This document shows positions 32,926 through 44,999 of a DNA stretch of 64,000 nt, piece by piece. Source of the DNA: Mesorhabditis belari (Eukaryota > Nematoda > Chromadorea > Rhabditida > Rhabditidae); NCBI GenBank assembly GCA_958450365.1, contig CAUEEP010000735.1:749501-813500 (forward strand), read 5' to 3'. A model generated the notes under the pieces. That model had not been told where the DNA came from and did not search any database. It worked only from the letters and a program-made list of their open reading frames with translations. The number at the start of each line of letters is the position of its first letter. The stretch's first letter is position 1. The position numbers and the translations under genes are program-made.

Positions 32926-33297
32926 AAACTTTTAGAATAATCATAAATTGCTGTTATATTACAGTAGCCGGTAGCTTTTCATTCATTTAAGCATTTAAAT
33001 TGCATTTAAGTGACCGGGAAAAGATTCACAAATAGATTTGCGGTACTTGTGACTCTTTTCTACAGCATTTACCGGCAAATTCTAAATGTAAATTGGTCAA
33101 AGTAGATAAAAATTCGAAAGAATTTACATTACAATGCTGGGAAAAAAGATTCACATCCCAATTATCCCCAATTCCTTTTGTAAACTCGAATCTATTTTGT
33201 TTAAAACTTCAATTCTTGTTCTTTGTCCCAATAAATGCCTTAATTCGGGCCTCATTGCATAAATTTAAATCTTTTTTGGTAATTCTATAGTCTTCAG

Positions 33298-36200
33298 TCG
33301 AAATCATAAATCCCCGTTCTATTCTATGACTGAAATCTCCCCAAGAGACCTCTTGAAAATGCGACAGAGAGACCACAATATGCAAATGATCTCTCTTCTC
33401 TCATCAGGATTCGATCGAGATTCTGACGACCGAATCTCAATTTATTTTTCCCTTCTCCACAATTATCTTATCCCGATTTTTTTAGGAAAAATCCTTTTGA
33501 CGAAATGTTGCTATTTTCGAGGTGAAATAAATGAGTTGCTAATGAAGTTTCTGGCATAGATTTGTGCTTTTTTTTGTTTTGGCTGTTAGTTCTTTGTTAA
33601 TGATAGCTTTGTGATTATGCTAATCAACAAATCATCACTGTAAAGCATGTAAGACATTGAGCTAGCTTAAGCTGAACTGTTGAACCGGACAGACCAGTCT
33701 CAAAATCTAATCTAAAGCTTGTCTTAAAGCTGGAGGACCAGTCAGCCCGGTATATTAGCCGACCGGACGACTTGTCAAACTGTCCCTTGTCAAATCTCAA
33801 ACCTGTCACAATAACACTTGGTTATTGGATAAGCCTCGATCATTTTTCCATTAGCAATCCAACTTTGAGCTCAAATATCTTGGTATTGGGTTGTCAAATT
33901 TAAATATTCTTGATATCATTAGATGCGCCAAGTCTTTCTCAGTCGATTGGTAGACAAACTATTTAAATTGGGCAGCCCAACACCAAGATGTTTGAGCTCA
34001 AAGTTAGATTGCCAATGGCAAGGGGGCAGGGCTTAGCAGGTTTCCGATAACCTTTTATACGCGCCCCGCCCCCTTTTGCTATTGGCAATCTAACTTTGAG
34101 CTCAAATATCTTGGTGTTGAGCTGTCCAATTGAAATAGTTTTTGTACCAATCGACTGAGAAAGACTTGGCGCATCTAATGATAGCAAGAAAAGAGAAATT
34201 GAACCGCCCAACACCAAGATATTTGAGCTCAAAGTTAGATTGTCAATGGCAAAAGGGGGCGGGGCTTAACAGATGTCCGATAACCTTTTATACGCGCCCC
34301 GCCCCTTTTGCTATTGGGAATCCAACTTTGAGCTCAAATTTCTTGGTGTTCGGCGCATCCAATGATACTAAGAATCAATTTAGATAGTTTTTATGCCAAT
34401 CGACAGAGAAAGACTTGGCTCATCGAATGATATTAAGAATATTTAACTTGGACAACCCAAAACCAAGATATTTGACCTCAAATTTGGATTGCGAATAGAA
34501 AAGGAGGACAAATGTCCTACAATCATAACATTTGCCTGTACATATTCTACTTCAATTTACAGTTTTGTCAGTCAAAACTCAAATCAAACAATGAATATGA
34601 ATCGTTAGTTCAGCGTTTGATTCAGCGTCAGGTTCACTTTATAGTTTTGAGTGCGAGAAATTGTGATAGACCTAAAGAAATGTTAAAATGATGAAGTTAA
34701 GTTCTCTGCACCAGATTTGAACTGATCCAGAGTTGCAAGAAGAGTCGAACCCGAGCCGATTCCCAACCCAATCCAACCCAACCCACTCTCTTCCATACCC
34801 AACTTACCCTTCCCAACTTCCTCCGATCCTTGCTCATCCATTTCCATCCAACTGACGTGTGGGTCGAGAAGAACAAGTTTCATCCCAAAGAGAGAGTCGC
34901 ATTTCTAGAGAGGAGACCCATTCTGGAACTGGCCTCTCTACATTCTCGAGCTCCCCAGGGACATCCAATCCATAGACTCTCTCCATTTCCTTTACTCAAA
35001 TCTCCTAAAAAAGTTTTTCCTTTTGGTCTTTTGGAAACTTTTTCTAGTACCCAAGAAATTTCTTTTTTTTATGGTTATGTTTGGGTCAAGCTTCTTAATT
35101 TTACGATTTTACGAGCAGGCTGTGAATTGGAGATTGCGATTGTTGCAATTCTTGAAATTTTTGAAGAAATTTCGATGTTTTCTTGGATTTTTTATAAAGA
35201 TCTCTTGCAAATGCTGATTGTTTTTAGGAATTTTGCATTGTGCTGATAAAATTCATGAGCGAAATCCGTTAGAACATGGAAATTTTGTCTTTTCGTCAAG
35301 CCGATCGAGTCAAGCCGATCTTCGAGTTCAAAAAGCTAAACTTATTCAATACTCGAAAACAATTAGCATCTAGATAGCTTTAGCTTTAAATTCTTATCCA
35401 TTCAGGTCCACTTTGTAAACTAAAACAATGATTTCATAAACAACAATATGGTTTCATATCTTTTCGACGTCATTTCTGCACCCATCGACCCCAAGAGGAA
35501 ACTCCATTCCTCATCCTCATACATATCCTTTCGTTCCTTTCTATTCTACAAAAAGTTCAATGTTTGCACCCTTCTTTAGACTCTTTTTTGTTCTTTCTTT
35601 CAATTCTTCTTCCAAAATCTCCCAGAGGACTCATCGAGAGCTTCGATTTATGACCTCGTTCAGCCTGCTAAGGTCAAAAAAAAACCAACCCATGATCGAA
35701 AAGGGAACTCTCTTGCGCAAGTAGGGTTAATCTTAAATGTTTTCTCTAATATTTTAACCAAAAATGAGCTAAAATCATAATTTCATGGCTTTACCCTTTC
35801 TAATCATCTCTTTTCTCTTTTCTAATCATCCAATCATTCCAAAAATAGCCTTTAACTAAAAGAATTGACGAGAGAGTTCAAAAAATAGGTGATCATTTGT
35901 CGAAGAAACTTTTGAATTCTTTAGAAATTCTGCAATTGACATTTGAAAAATGAAAGTAATTCTGTGCCTGACACCTGACAAGCTCAGCCGAGTTTTAAAG
36001 GATTTCCTGTAAGTGTTGTCTGTTTCACAAGCGATCAGCGGATTGGTTGATGATCGTGAAAATGTTTAGTCGATAGCTCTGGAGCCTTTTTATCACTAAC
36101 GCTTTAGAAGAAGTCTTTTGAACATCTTTAGTAGAATAGATCGTTTAAAGTCTATTTAAAGTTGTTTAAAGTCTATTTATAGTCGTTTAAAGTCGTTTAA

Positions 36201-36873
36201 GTCCTTCAGTTTAGCTATAATGACTCGATTTTGCTTGAAACTTTAGGAATAGTCTTGAATTCCGCAAAAACGAAGTAAAAGCCTAGAATTTCTGTTGTAA
36301 TTTGTTAAAAGACTAGATTGCGTTCTTGTAATTTGTCAAATGGGAGATTTAAGTGTAGTCAAAGCCAAGTGGAGATAGTTATAGTAGAAAGGAATGCCTA
36401 TAGTTTGTTCTGGAATCAAACTAGACTAAAAAATTAGTCTTTAAAAGGCTTTCCTATGTTAAAAGTAGTTCTGACTTTTGTGGAATGCTTTGGATTGGTG
36501 CTTTGGATCAAAATGGCATTTAATTTTGTATTGCAATATGGATAAATTGTTGACTCGAGCCTGTTCTAACATTTTTCAGTTGGTTTATCGAATTTATTGG
36601 TTTCAATTCAAATCCTATCCATTAGAAAATCCTATCCATTATAGAAAATTCTATCCATTATCCTATTCGTTATCCGTTATCCTATCCGTTATCCATTATC
36701 CTATCCGTTATTCATTATCCTATCCGTTATCCATTATCCTATCCGTTCTCCTGTCTTTGTCACAGATTTTTCTTGTTGTTTTTGTTGTTGTTCTGTTTCG
36801 GACTTCTCAGAACCCCAATCAATTCCAAGTACAAATTTCCCCCAAAAACCGCATGCGAATGTTTGAGATTTGA
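33298..36873 (+). CDS. Candidate multi-exon gene, 5' end unresolved
   Basis: Three segments join in phase. 33298-33521 (acceptor TCTTCAG, donor GTGAAA) has SPRDLLKMRQRDHNMQMISL. 35626-35720 (acceptor TCTCCCAG, donor GTAGGG) has ASIYDLVQPAKVKKKP. 36811-36873 (acceptor CTTCTCAG) ends ISPKNRMRMFEI and stop TGA. The residues look coding-like (charged, no low complexity), but donors are weak and the first segment turns hydrophobic at its end, so part of it may be intron. An upstream exon is required. No family recognised. The introns contain family-B elements. Confidence 0.3.
33815..34515. mobile_element. Family B elements, tandem palindromes, copy 6
   Basis: Several alternating arms with TTTGAGCTCAAATATCTTGG and mirror blocks. 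Two GC-box plus TATA modules occur (ACCTTTTATACGCGCCCCGCCC-type, near 34048 and 34280). From 34520 to 35625 I see only AT-rich DNA and one weak open frame (34830-35246), not called. Confidence 0.8.
36605..36755. repeat. TATCCGTTATCCATTATCC repeat
   Basis: Imperfect tandem ATCC(A/G)TTATCCT units, about eight copies, just before the last candidate exon at 36811. Confidence 0.85.
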
Positions 36874-37196
36874 CCCCTGAAATGACTTTGGTTCTGTGTT
36901 TCGCAAAACCTTTGAAAGGCAAAGAAATTGGCGGGTTGAATAGGCTTCACCTTCAAACATCCACAGGTCATTGTTCTCGAAATCTCAGAGTCAACCCCAC
37001 CCTTTCAGCTTTTCCCCTGTTTTCCTCCATCTCATTGTTCGCTTTTCAAAAAGTTGTCGTCAGCCTTTTTTCAGCGACCTCCTCGATCAGATTCTTTTTG
37101 TAAACTTGTCAACATTTACTTTAATTTACTTTAATTAATTGAACTGATCTAGCCCTTAAGTTTCCAATTCTCGAATTCTCAATGGCGAGCGTTTAT

Positions 37197-37505
37197 CTGA
37201 TGATCTGATTATGATGATCTGATTATGATGATCTGATTCTGATGATCTGATTATGATGATCTGATTATGATGATATGATTATGATGATCTGATTATGATG
37301 ATCTGATTGTGATGATCTGATTATGATGATATGATTATGATGATCTGATTATGATGATCTGATTATGATGATCTGATTATGATGATCTGATTATGATGAT
37401 CTGATTATGATGATATGATTATGATGATCTGATTATGATGATCTGATCTGATTATTATGCTCTGATTATGATGATCTGATCTGATGATCTGATCTGATGA
37501 TCTCT
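37197..37505. repeat. 15-bp minisatellite (ATGATCTGATTATG)
   Basis: About 20 copies of TGATGATCTGATTA with ATATGA variants; the array breaks down at the right end into GATCTGATCTGAT. Confidence 0.95.
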
Positions 37506-37762
37506 AGCGTTCTTTACAGCGTACTTTGTATCCAAAAATTGAACCACATCTTATCTAATGCACTCAATTCAATTTTTCTAACTTTGAACTCTGATTCATT
37601 GCAAAGCTTTGATGACAAGTCACATTTTGTTTAATAGAAAGTGCTTAATTCGGTAATTTCAAGTTTTAAAAGTCATCTAAAACGCAAAATTTATGACAAT
37701 CATTAAAAGGAAAGCTAATTCTCGAGTATTCGATGACTTTTTGTAAACTTCTTATCTTCTTG

Positions 37763-37872
37763 GTTCAAATTGGTATGGGATTCATGTGGGCTTTCTATTT
37801 AAAGTTTAGTTTTTTTTGAAGATGGCCAAGGATTCTTTCAAAGTTTCAAAGCTTGTGGCCAAGATAATGCTG
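37763..37872 (+). repeat. Upstream copy of a mariner 5' segment
   Basis: Near-identical, same orientation, to 38190-38293 (AATTGGTATGGGATTCAT; GGCCAAGGATTCTTTCAAAG; GGCCAAGATAATGCTG). It is a truncated direct duplicate of the beginning of the mariner relic. Confidence 0.8.
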
Positions 37873-38189
37873 CAATATTCATGATCAATATTGTCTTTAA
37901 AGAAGAGTTTTTGAAGTCTTCTATCTTTTAAGTTTTAAACCACCTCAACATTAAGATTATTATGTTGAGTATCTCAATGTTTGAAGGTTTTGTTGTGTAT
38001 TTGTGGGAGAAGAACTGAGCAGAGAGTGGGTCCATCATCCATCATGACCTGTCATTATATGGGTCTCCCATTCCATTCCGAAAGGAAAAAAAAAGCGTCG
38101 AGGTGCCACAGAACACTAAACGAAGAGAGAAATCTCAGCTTTCTTCTTTTTTTTCTTTTATCTTCTCATTGATATTTTCCTCGATGACA

Positions 38190-38462
38190 AATTGGTATGG
38201 GATTCATATGGGCTTTCTATTTAAAGTTTAGTTTTCTTTCAAGATGGCCAAGGATTCTTTCAAAGTTCCAAAACTTTTGGCCAAGATAATGCTGGGAGAA
38301 GAGTTAGGGGTTGATCATGTTACAGTGCTAAATCACCTTCATACCCTTGGATTTAAATCGAAACTTGGGGCTTGGGTGCCCCTTGACCTCAATGACCCCC
38401 AGAAGTGGCAGCGCGCCTCGATCAGTAGCGTCCATCTCTGCTGCTCAAAATTGCTCAAGTGA
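38190..38462 (+). pseudogene. Mariner transposase fragment
   Basis: The frame at 38290-38462 reads GEELGVDHVTVLNHLHTLGF then KLGAWVPLDL. This is the second helix-turn-helix and the following linker (usually WVPHEL) of mariner-family transposases. The DD(D) catalytic part is absent; a TGA at 38460-38462 ends it. Only a 5' piece of the element remains. 38463-39340 holds nothing further that I can call. Confidence 0.7.
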
Positions 38463-39342
38463 GAGCCCAAAAATTCGGAGTCAGTCGACTATTGAATAAA
38501 GTGTCTTAGTTCAAGTGAGATTAGATATCTCGAAACAAGAAATAATGTGTCTTGAGTGAAGAGTACCAAGCACGCAAAGAATATTTCTTTACAAGTACTA
38601 GGTTTTGAGATTACGAAACGAGATCTAGCCCATCCGATGGAAAATCGGACGGGGAATCTGAATTTGTAATCAAAATCTGCTGAATAGCTTGTGAACGCGA
38701 GATCTCTGGTAGCAAAGTTGACTCTTGAGCTGAGTTTAAGCTTGTTTTTCAATGGTAGCTGGTGTAGCTGGCGGTGTGCTTGTCTACGGAACTGATCGAT
38801 TTTTCTGTAGTGAATTCGATTCTCCCACCCTTTTTACTTTGCTTTTATAAGAATATTTTTGATTTCCTTATACTACTTTCCTTTTTTTCTTATCTAATTT
38901 TGATCAGACCAATAGTTAAGTCAAGTCCTGTTCTTGCTGCTGCTTGGCCTGGCTTACAGGTACGTTTGGAAGCCAATTACAGGCCAAAGTCAAGAACTTA
39001 ATCAAGAAGAACAAAATTTGATGATCAAAAGATTATCAAGCTCAAAAAAAACTTGAAAATGATACTTTCTCTGATAATTATTAACTATTCATTGCCGCGT
39101 TTCACCTCGATTTCCTCCAATAGAGCTCAAAAACAAGAGATCAAGAGATCTCTGATTATTCTGGCCTTAAAATCTCCCACTTCTTCACCAAAAACATCTC
39201 CATCATCATCTCCTTTCCCAAAGTTTTTTTTTCTTATTCTTTTCCCTGTCAATCGAAACTCTCTTTTCCTCTAAAACAGACGCAATTTTCGTTTGAAGGA
39301 TCCAGTTCTTTTTTCTCCTTTCTTTAAACACAAAGCGATTAC

Positions 39343-39536
39343 CTGGTTGGGAGAAATTTTCTTCGTTTTCCTTAAATCCGAATCTAAAAAAATTTCGAAT
39401 TTCCTCAATTCCTCAAAAATTTGATTCAAATTTGAGTCAGGAAATGGTCCGCTTTCAGAATGAATCTCTCCATTTTGGACTTTGCTCAAAAGCGGATTTA
39501 GATTGTTGGCTTTGGAGGGTTTTTTCAAAAGCTCGA
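39343..39536 (-). CDS. Candidate exon, minus strand
   Basis: Acceptor CATCTCTAG, 64 open codons (KPSKANNLNPLLSKVQNGEI; later FPDSNLNQIFEELRKF), donor GTAATC. The composition is coding-like and hydrophilic. Its entry phase (needs one preceding base) matches the exit phase of the candidate exon 46805-47114 on the same strand, so they may belong to one gene. Family unknown. Confidence 0.35.
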
Positions 39537-39564
39537 CTAGAGATGAGTCAAAGATTTTTATATA

Positions 39565-39655
39565 AAAATTGATTTACAATCAATTTCTTGATCTACAATC
39601 AATTTCTTGATTTACAATCAATTTCTCTTATTTCCAATCAATTTCTCTTATTTCT
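39565..39655. repeat. Short tandem repeat ACAATCAATTTCTTGATTT
   Basis: Four to five imperfect copies of an 18-20 bp unit. Confidence 0.8.
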
Positions 39656-39869
39656 ATTAAATGTTAATGTTGATTTGGGTCTTATATATCTTTTTGCGCA
39701 AGAAAGGATATAAGCCTTTAAGCTCATATCCTTTTCTGAGCCTTTAAGCTCATATCCTTTTCTGAGCAAAAAGATGGCTGAAACAGATATGAGGAAATAG
39801 ATATTAGCCATTTTGCTTCTTTTTGTTCCCAGCTTTTTCCAATTTGTAATGTAATTTGTAAAAGATGTA

Positions 39870-40375
39870 TACCGTATTCTCTCTAATAGTAGTGCACTCT
39901 CTAATAGTATTGCGGTTCGAGAGGGGGTTGAAAAAATAGTAGTGCACCCTTGAAAATTTGAATTTCTGGTGCTTCTTTTTGATCTAAACCTTTTTGACTT
40001 TATATTTATGTGACATTCTAAAGCTATTCAAGCAAGCAAACGTGAGGATTTTTTTTACTCATTCATTAACTATTCTTCACATGAAAAAGTTAGCAAAAAA
40101 TCTAAAATTGTTGTGCAAAGTGCAAAAACATCTTTTTGTTGTTTGTCAAGACACAAACATTACTACGGTAATTGTCAACTCGCCGGCCCACAACTGTATG
40201 TCAAAAGGAGCCAAAGGAGTACGTGAAAGAATTGCAAGAATTTTTGGAACAAAGATCTGTCTTACTTTGGTAAATGATAAAACTCTTTAATAGTAGTGCA
40301 CTCTCTAATAGTATTGCGGTTCGAGAGGGGGTTGAACAAATAGTAGTGCGCACTACTATTAGAGAGAATACGGTA
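39870..40375. mobile_element. Larger family C relative with a possible transposase remnant
   Basis: Ends TACCGTATTCTCTCTAATAG and CTATTAGAGAGAATACGGTA match family C. A 65-bp subterminal block (AATAGTATTGCGGTTCGAGA...) is repeated in direct orientation near both ends. The 98-codon frame 39994-40290 (FVVCQDTNITTVIVNSPAHN) could be a scrap of a DDE transposase (compare DNAPAH), but that is a weak match. This may be closer to the autonomous parent than the 220-bp copies. Confidence 0.6.
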
Positions 40376-40412
40376 TTTAATGACTCAGATTCACTGTGGC
40401 GTGCCAGATGAG

Positions 40413-40470
40413 GTGCGTTTACAGGTAAATTCCTTGACCTAAGTCAAGGAATTTATCTGTAAACGTTTAA
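40413..40470. repeat. Hairpin
   Basis: GTTTACAGGTAAATTCCTTG is followed, after a short CTAA loop, by its near-perfect mirror CAAGGAATTTATCTGTAAAC. TCATCTAGCGCATC direct repeats follow. From 40560 to 41330 no feature is evident. Confidence 0.75.
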
Positions 40471-41334
40471 GGTCATCTAGCGCATCTCCCGGTCATCTCC
40501 CGTGTCATCTAGCGCATCACTGAGAACAGAGATCGTAAAAACTTGACTGCTATTAGATTTTAGTTATCAGCGTCGTTTTTTTAATGATTCAAATGGCAAA
40601 AAGTAACTATTCTAGTCTTAAATATAAAGAAATCACCGGCTTTGTTTATCTTTAAGACTAGAATATTTACTTTGCTCTTTAAGACTCTTTAAGACTAGAA
40701 TATTTTATTAAAACACCAAAACAATGGCTTGTTTATCAGTATTTCCGCATATAAAACTGTTCGGACATCAAAGCTGATGCGTTTTCTCCAATTCGGAGAT
40801 GGAGTTTATGATGAATAATGCATTTGAGATGAAGGGAAAAGAGCTCAGAGAGATGTCAACTTTAGATTCCAAAGAAGAAGCTCATTTCTTTCTCTTTGAT
40901 CATTTATCTTTCAAAATGAACTTGTTTTTGTTTGAGTTTTTTGTCAGTTTTTTCAAAATTTTCTTACAAATTCTTATTTTTTCATTGGATTTAATCGATT
41001 CTTTATTCTTTAACCTTCGGGATTTTATTTTATTTTCAATTTTCGAAAAAGATGATTCATTTGGTCGATCAAAGATTCAAAGAAGGATTCATTTGATCGA
41101 TTAAATTGATTTATAGACCGTATTTTAATCTTTTTTTTCTTTATTTTCCAGAAATTCATAAAGAAAATAATCTTTTTTAATCATTTTGAATCTATTTTTT
41201 TAATTTTTCAACATAAACTTAATGTAAAAAGTTTAGTTTTCAGCAAAAAAACAACGGGATTTTGTAGTTGAATTCTTTTAGATCGTTCGATCGTACTTTG
41301 TGTGTAAAGATGATTGAAACGTACACATTCTAGT

Positions 41335-41880
41335 GCACTTCTAGTGTGCTTCTAGTGCAGATACTTAAAGAAAAATGGAAATTGAATGCACTGGATACGG
41401 TGTGTTTCAATTTTGAAGGACAAAGTACACTTGAAGGAAAGCACCAAGTACGCTTGAAGGAAAGCACAAAGTACACTTGAAGGAAAGCACAAAGTACACT
41501 TGAAGGAAAGCCCAAAGTACACTTGAAGGAAAGCCCAGAGTACACTTGAAAGAAAGCACCAAGTACGCCTAGCAAAGTCTAGTGCTTCTAGCTTGTAAAC
41601 GCCCCAAAAATGTGAATCTAAGTCCTCAGATTCACCATCAGTAGTGCGCTAGATAGAGTGCGTTTAAGGAAAGCACTAATGCAGATATTTAAAGAAAATT
41701 GGAAATTGAATGCACTGGATAGGGTGTGTTTCAATTTTGAAGCACAAAGTACACTTGAAGGAAAGCACAAAGTACGCCTAGCAAAGTCTAATGTTTCTAG
41801 CTTGTAAACGTTCGAAAAATATGAATCTAAGTTCTCGGATTCACCATCAGTAGTGCGCTAGATAGAGTGTGTTTACGAAC
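41335..41880. repeat. 22-bp minisatellite within a duplicated ~250-bp unit
   Basis: AAGCACAAAGTACACTTGAAGG units, six to seven copies at 41410-41570, with one to two more at 41735-41790. The surroundings (AAATTGAATGCACTGGATA, CTAGCTTGTAAACG, CAGTAGTGCGCTAGATAGAG) are duplicated, so the second block is a contracted copy of the first. Confidence 0.8.
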
Positions 41881-42803
41881 TCAGCTGGACTGTGAATGAA
41901 CTCTTGGAACTATAGAGAAGTAAACGTAAATGTAAACGCACCCCATCTAGCGCAACCAAGAACGAGAAATCTAAAAGCTAATCTTTCCATTTCCAATATA
42001 TTTCAAAGTCACAAAATAACTATAGTTTCCTATTTTTATATCCTTTTTGTTTATATTTTTATAAATGCGTGGGTTCTACATCCTTTTTAGCCTATATTTC
42101 TTCTGCTTTTCATCCTTAATTTTATTAATTTTGTCCAGCCAAATTTTCAGGACAAAGACGGGTATTTTTTTGATTGAAAAACTACGAAATCGGTTTAATT
42201 TTTTACGAATTTTACGTCAATTGCTGTAAAATTTTGCTTTGCTTACATTTAAAAACTTAATTTGAACCTGAAAATCTTTTCAACGTGATTCGGGAAGTAG
42301 AAATCATAGGTACAAAATTAGTAAACTCCTTTGGGAATCATTTTTCCTATTTATAAGATCTTTAATTCAGTATATTGATGTACATTTTATTGGATTTAAA
42401 GTTTTTTTATTTTTAAGCAATGCTTAAAGCTTGATAAAGCTATAAGCAATGTTTAAAGCTTTATAAAGCTTGATAAAGCTTGCTAAAGCTATAAGCAATG
42501 CTTAAATTCATAAGTTTAGCTGACTCTGAAGACAATAAGTGAAATTTCTTCTAGATTTCAACTCAAGCTAATAGCAGAATCCGTTAGACGGATTATTTGC
42601 TGATCCACTAATTACAGCATTGGGTCTTAGCAAATTTCTAAAGCTTAAAATTTACGATAATAGTCTAGGCAATGAATGGGGTTCCTTATGGAGTCTTTCC
42701 CTAAGACTAGAACTTTTCCGACCCGAATGAACTCCCCTCTTCACTTCTCATCCTTGAACTCTCCAGGGTATAATCCAAATCTCTAAAATATTTCCATTTT
42801 CCT

Positions 42804-42854
42804 ATGAAAGAGACATCAGCGCAAAAAATTTCTCCCGAGGGTGAGGCTCATTTG
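42804..42854 (+). CDS. Candidate first exon
   Basis: ATG, 17 codons (METS-like start, SAQKISPEGEAHL), then a perfect GTGAGT donor in phase 0. This phase fits the plus-strand exon at 53992, so it could be the start of the dopamine-receptor gene across an 11-kb intron. That link rests on phase only. Confidence 0.25.
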
Positions 42855-43055
42855 GTGAGTTTCTTTAAAAAGATGAGTAGAAAGCGCTTTGAACGACTAC
42901 TTTGTCGTTGATTTTTGGAAGTGCACCTGTGACAAAGGATAGTTTTAAAATAGAGATCTACTACATGATTTGATAAAATGAAATACCTAGTTTTATCTGT
43001 GTTACATCATGTGCTCTAAACCGACTTGAAACAGATTTGTTTTGTTGTTTTGCCT

Positions 43056-43478
43056 TAGGCTTAGCTTAGGCTTAGCTTAGGCTTAGCTTAGGCTTAGCTT
43101 AGGCTTAGCTTAGGCTTAGCTTAGGCTTAGCTTAGGCTTAGCTTAGGCTTAGCTTAGGCTTAGCTTAGGCTTAGCTTAGGCTTAGCTTAGGCTTAGCTTA
43201 GGCTTAGCTTAGGCTTAGCTTAGGCTTAGCTTAGGCTTAGCTTAGGCTTAGCTTAGGCTTAGCTTAGGCTTAGCTTAGGCTTAGCTTAGGCTTAGCTTAG
43301 GCTTAGCTTAGGCTTAGCTTAGGCTTAGCTTAGGCTTAGCTTAGGCTTAGCTTAGGCTTAGCTTAGGCTTAGCTTAGGCTTAGCTTAGGCTTAGCTTAGG
43401 CTTAGCTTAGGCTTAGCTTAGGCTTAGCTTAGGCTTAGCTTAGGCTTAGCTTAGGCTTAGCTTAGGCTTAGCTTAGGC
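43056..43478. repeat. 11-bp telomere-like array (TTAGGCTTAGC)n
   Basis: About 38 almost perfect copies of TTAGGCTTAGC: one canonical nematode telomere hexamer TTAGGC plus a five-base derivative TTAGC. The extreme homogeneity implies recent expansion. The same unit recurs at 59245-59375. Confidence 0.95.
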
Positions 43479-43526
43479 ACGAACTCAAGGATGCTTTAAA
43501 AGGCTCCTTTCTAGCTCCGTCCTCGT

Positions 43527-43600
43527 AGGTGGCCTACTGGATGACGCGTTAGTCTCCCGCCCACAGGGTTTGGTCCTTGTTGAAGCTTCTTGTTGCGGCT
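43527..43600 (+). pseudogene. tRNA-like sequence (weak)
   Basis: GGTGGCCTACTGGATGACGCG resembles an A-box/D-arm and GTTTGGTCC a poor B-box; followed by a T-rich run. Probably a tRNA-derived SINE head. Confidence 0.25.
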
Positions 43601-43685
43601 TTTTGTTTTTGCTTTTCTTTTGGAGCAACTTCTAGCATTTTGCAGCTACTTTACTAATATTGTCAGATGAGAGCTAGTATATACA

Positions 43686-43827
43686 GCTTAGCTACGGCCT
43701 CACCACGTTGAGACACAGTATCCCGTCAGATCTACCAAGTCAAGCAACGTTAGACTCGGTTAATCTCTGGTTAAAATCCAGCAGATCAGTCAGGGGTATC
43801 TTCCTGAACCGAGTGCTGTAGGTAATC
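43686..43827 (+). pseudogene. 5S rRNA-derived sequence
   Basis: The 5' half closely follows metazoan 5S rRNA: TACGGCCTCACCACGTTGAG, ATCCCGTCAGATCTACCAAG, TCAAGCAACGTTAGACTCGG. The 3' end CCGAGTGCTGTAGG is also 5S-like. The middle (after CGGTTA) is altered and longer, giving about 142 bp, where 5S RNA has about 120. No tandem 5S partner is seen. It is a pseudogene or the head of a 5S-derived SINE; the next 200 bp (to about 44030) are unusually GC-rich. Confidence 0.65.
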
Positions 43828-44064
43828 GCACCCATATGGTGAACTGGTTTCCAAGACCGGTCTCCCTAGGCCCTCTCCCCTCGGAATTGGGATAACCAGG
43901 GATCCAAATGAGTAGACTTGTCTAAGGCTCATATAAAGCGAGTAGCCTTCTCCTCCTACGTCGTCTCCTACAGCGTCCCATCCTCACAAACGATAGAGTA
44001 TTCCTTAGGTCTTGCATAAATTGTGATTATGTGTATGCAAACAAAATCACCGGTAACTCCAGTA

Positions 44065-44700
44065 TACGTTATTATACAGGGTATCCAGAAAAAAAGTCTG
44101 GAAAGATTTTCTCGTCGATTTTTCAAGGCTCATCGTGATGTCAGGATTCATTTTGTGTCTCAGGTGCCACACAACAAGATGAAGTTGATTTGAAGCTTTT
44201 GTGAATTTCATGCATCGGCCATGGTCATGCATCGACCGGAGAGCTCAAAATCTACGTATAAATGAAAAACACACTTTTGAATTCCTCTATTTCACCACAA
44301 ATCTTTCAACTTTTTCTTTCTATGGTCACTTTTTCTTGCGAAGACCCTGTAGAGCTAAAAGTAGATAGAGCTAGTATTCTCAAAACAGAGCAAGAGCTAG
44401 TACCATTTCTGATATCATTAGATTTGTTTATAAGAAACACTTCCCTTTTCCCCAGTCAATCTAATCTTTGTTGTGATCACATCCAACGTCAAAATCTCTT
44501 TTTGGCATAAAAATTTGGTGGGTGGCCAAGAATTGAGCCTAAATATAGACGCAATTCTCAAAAACCCCTCTCCGATTATAGGAAACCTGAAAATGTGTTC
44601 GGTGTGTAAATTTCTACTCTCAGTACCACTTTTTTTCTGTAATAACTCATCAAATGAGGCTTCCACGAAAGCACATGTGCTCAAGTGGGATTTGACGCAA
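44065..44700. other. Possible transposon relic without clear coding
   Basis: Begins TACAGGGTATCCAGAAAAAAAGTC, a form seen at the ends of Tc1/mariner-like elements. The far end is not identified and the internal frames carry no recognisable motif. Confidence 0.3.
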
Positions 44701-44999
44701 TTTTTGTGTAGAAAAATTTGTGCTAAGCCGATTTAGCACCGATTTAGCACCGATTTAGCACCGATTTAGCAAATACGACATATTATTGGATATGGAAATA
44801 GAATGAGTTATGTGAATCGAATAGAATTGAGAAAGAAATAGAAATAGTATTGGGAATGAGTTATGTGAATGATTGCTTGAGGGAATCGAGTAATTGTTCT
44901 GCATCATTTTTACCTTATAAATATGTAAGCATGCTAGATTTCAAGAAGGGTTTGATTTTGGAATCCCTTAAGAAAACCTCTTATCCGTTTCATAGTTGC

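Noticed and set aside
34683..35246. Opposed frames of 66 and 138 codons
   Set aside because: Both strands look equally plausible, no splice context fits either, and part is a T-rich stretch; not called.
43056..43478. CRISPR-like array
   Set aside because: Units are contiguous with no spacers, and the genome is eukaryotic; it is a telomere-like tandem repeat.
44047..44232. 61-codon minus-strand frame near a TIR-like sequence
   Set aside because: No transposase motif; codons look random.
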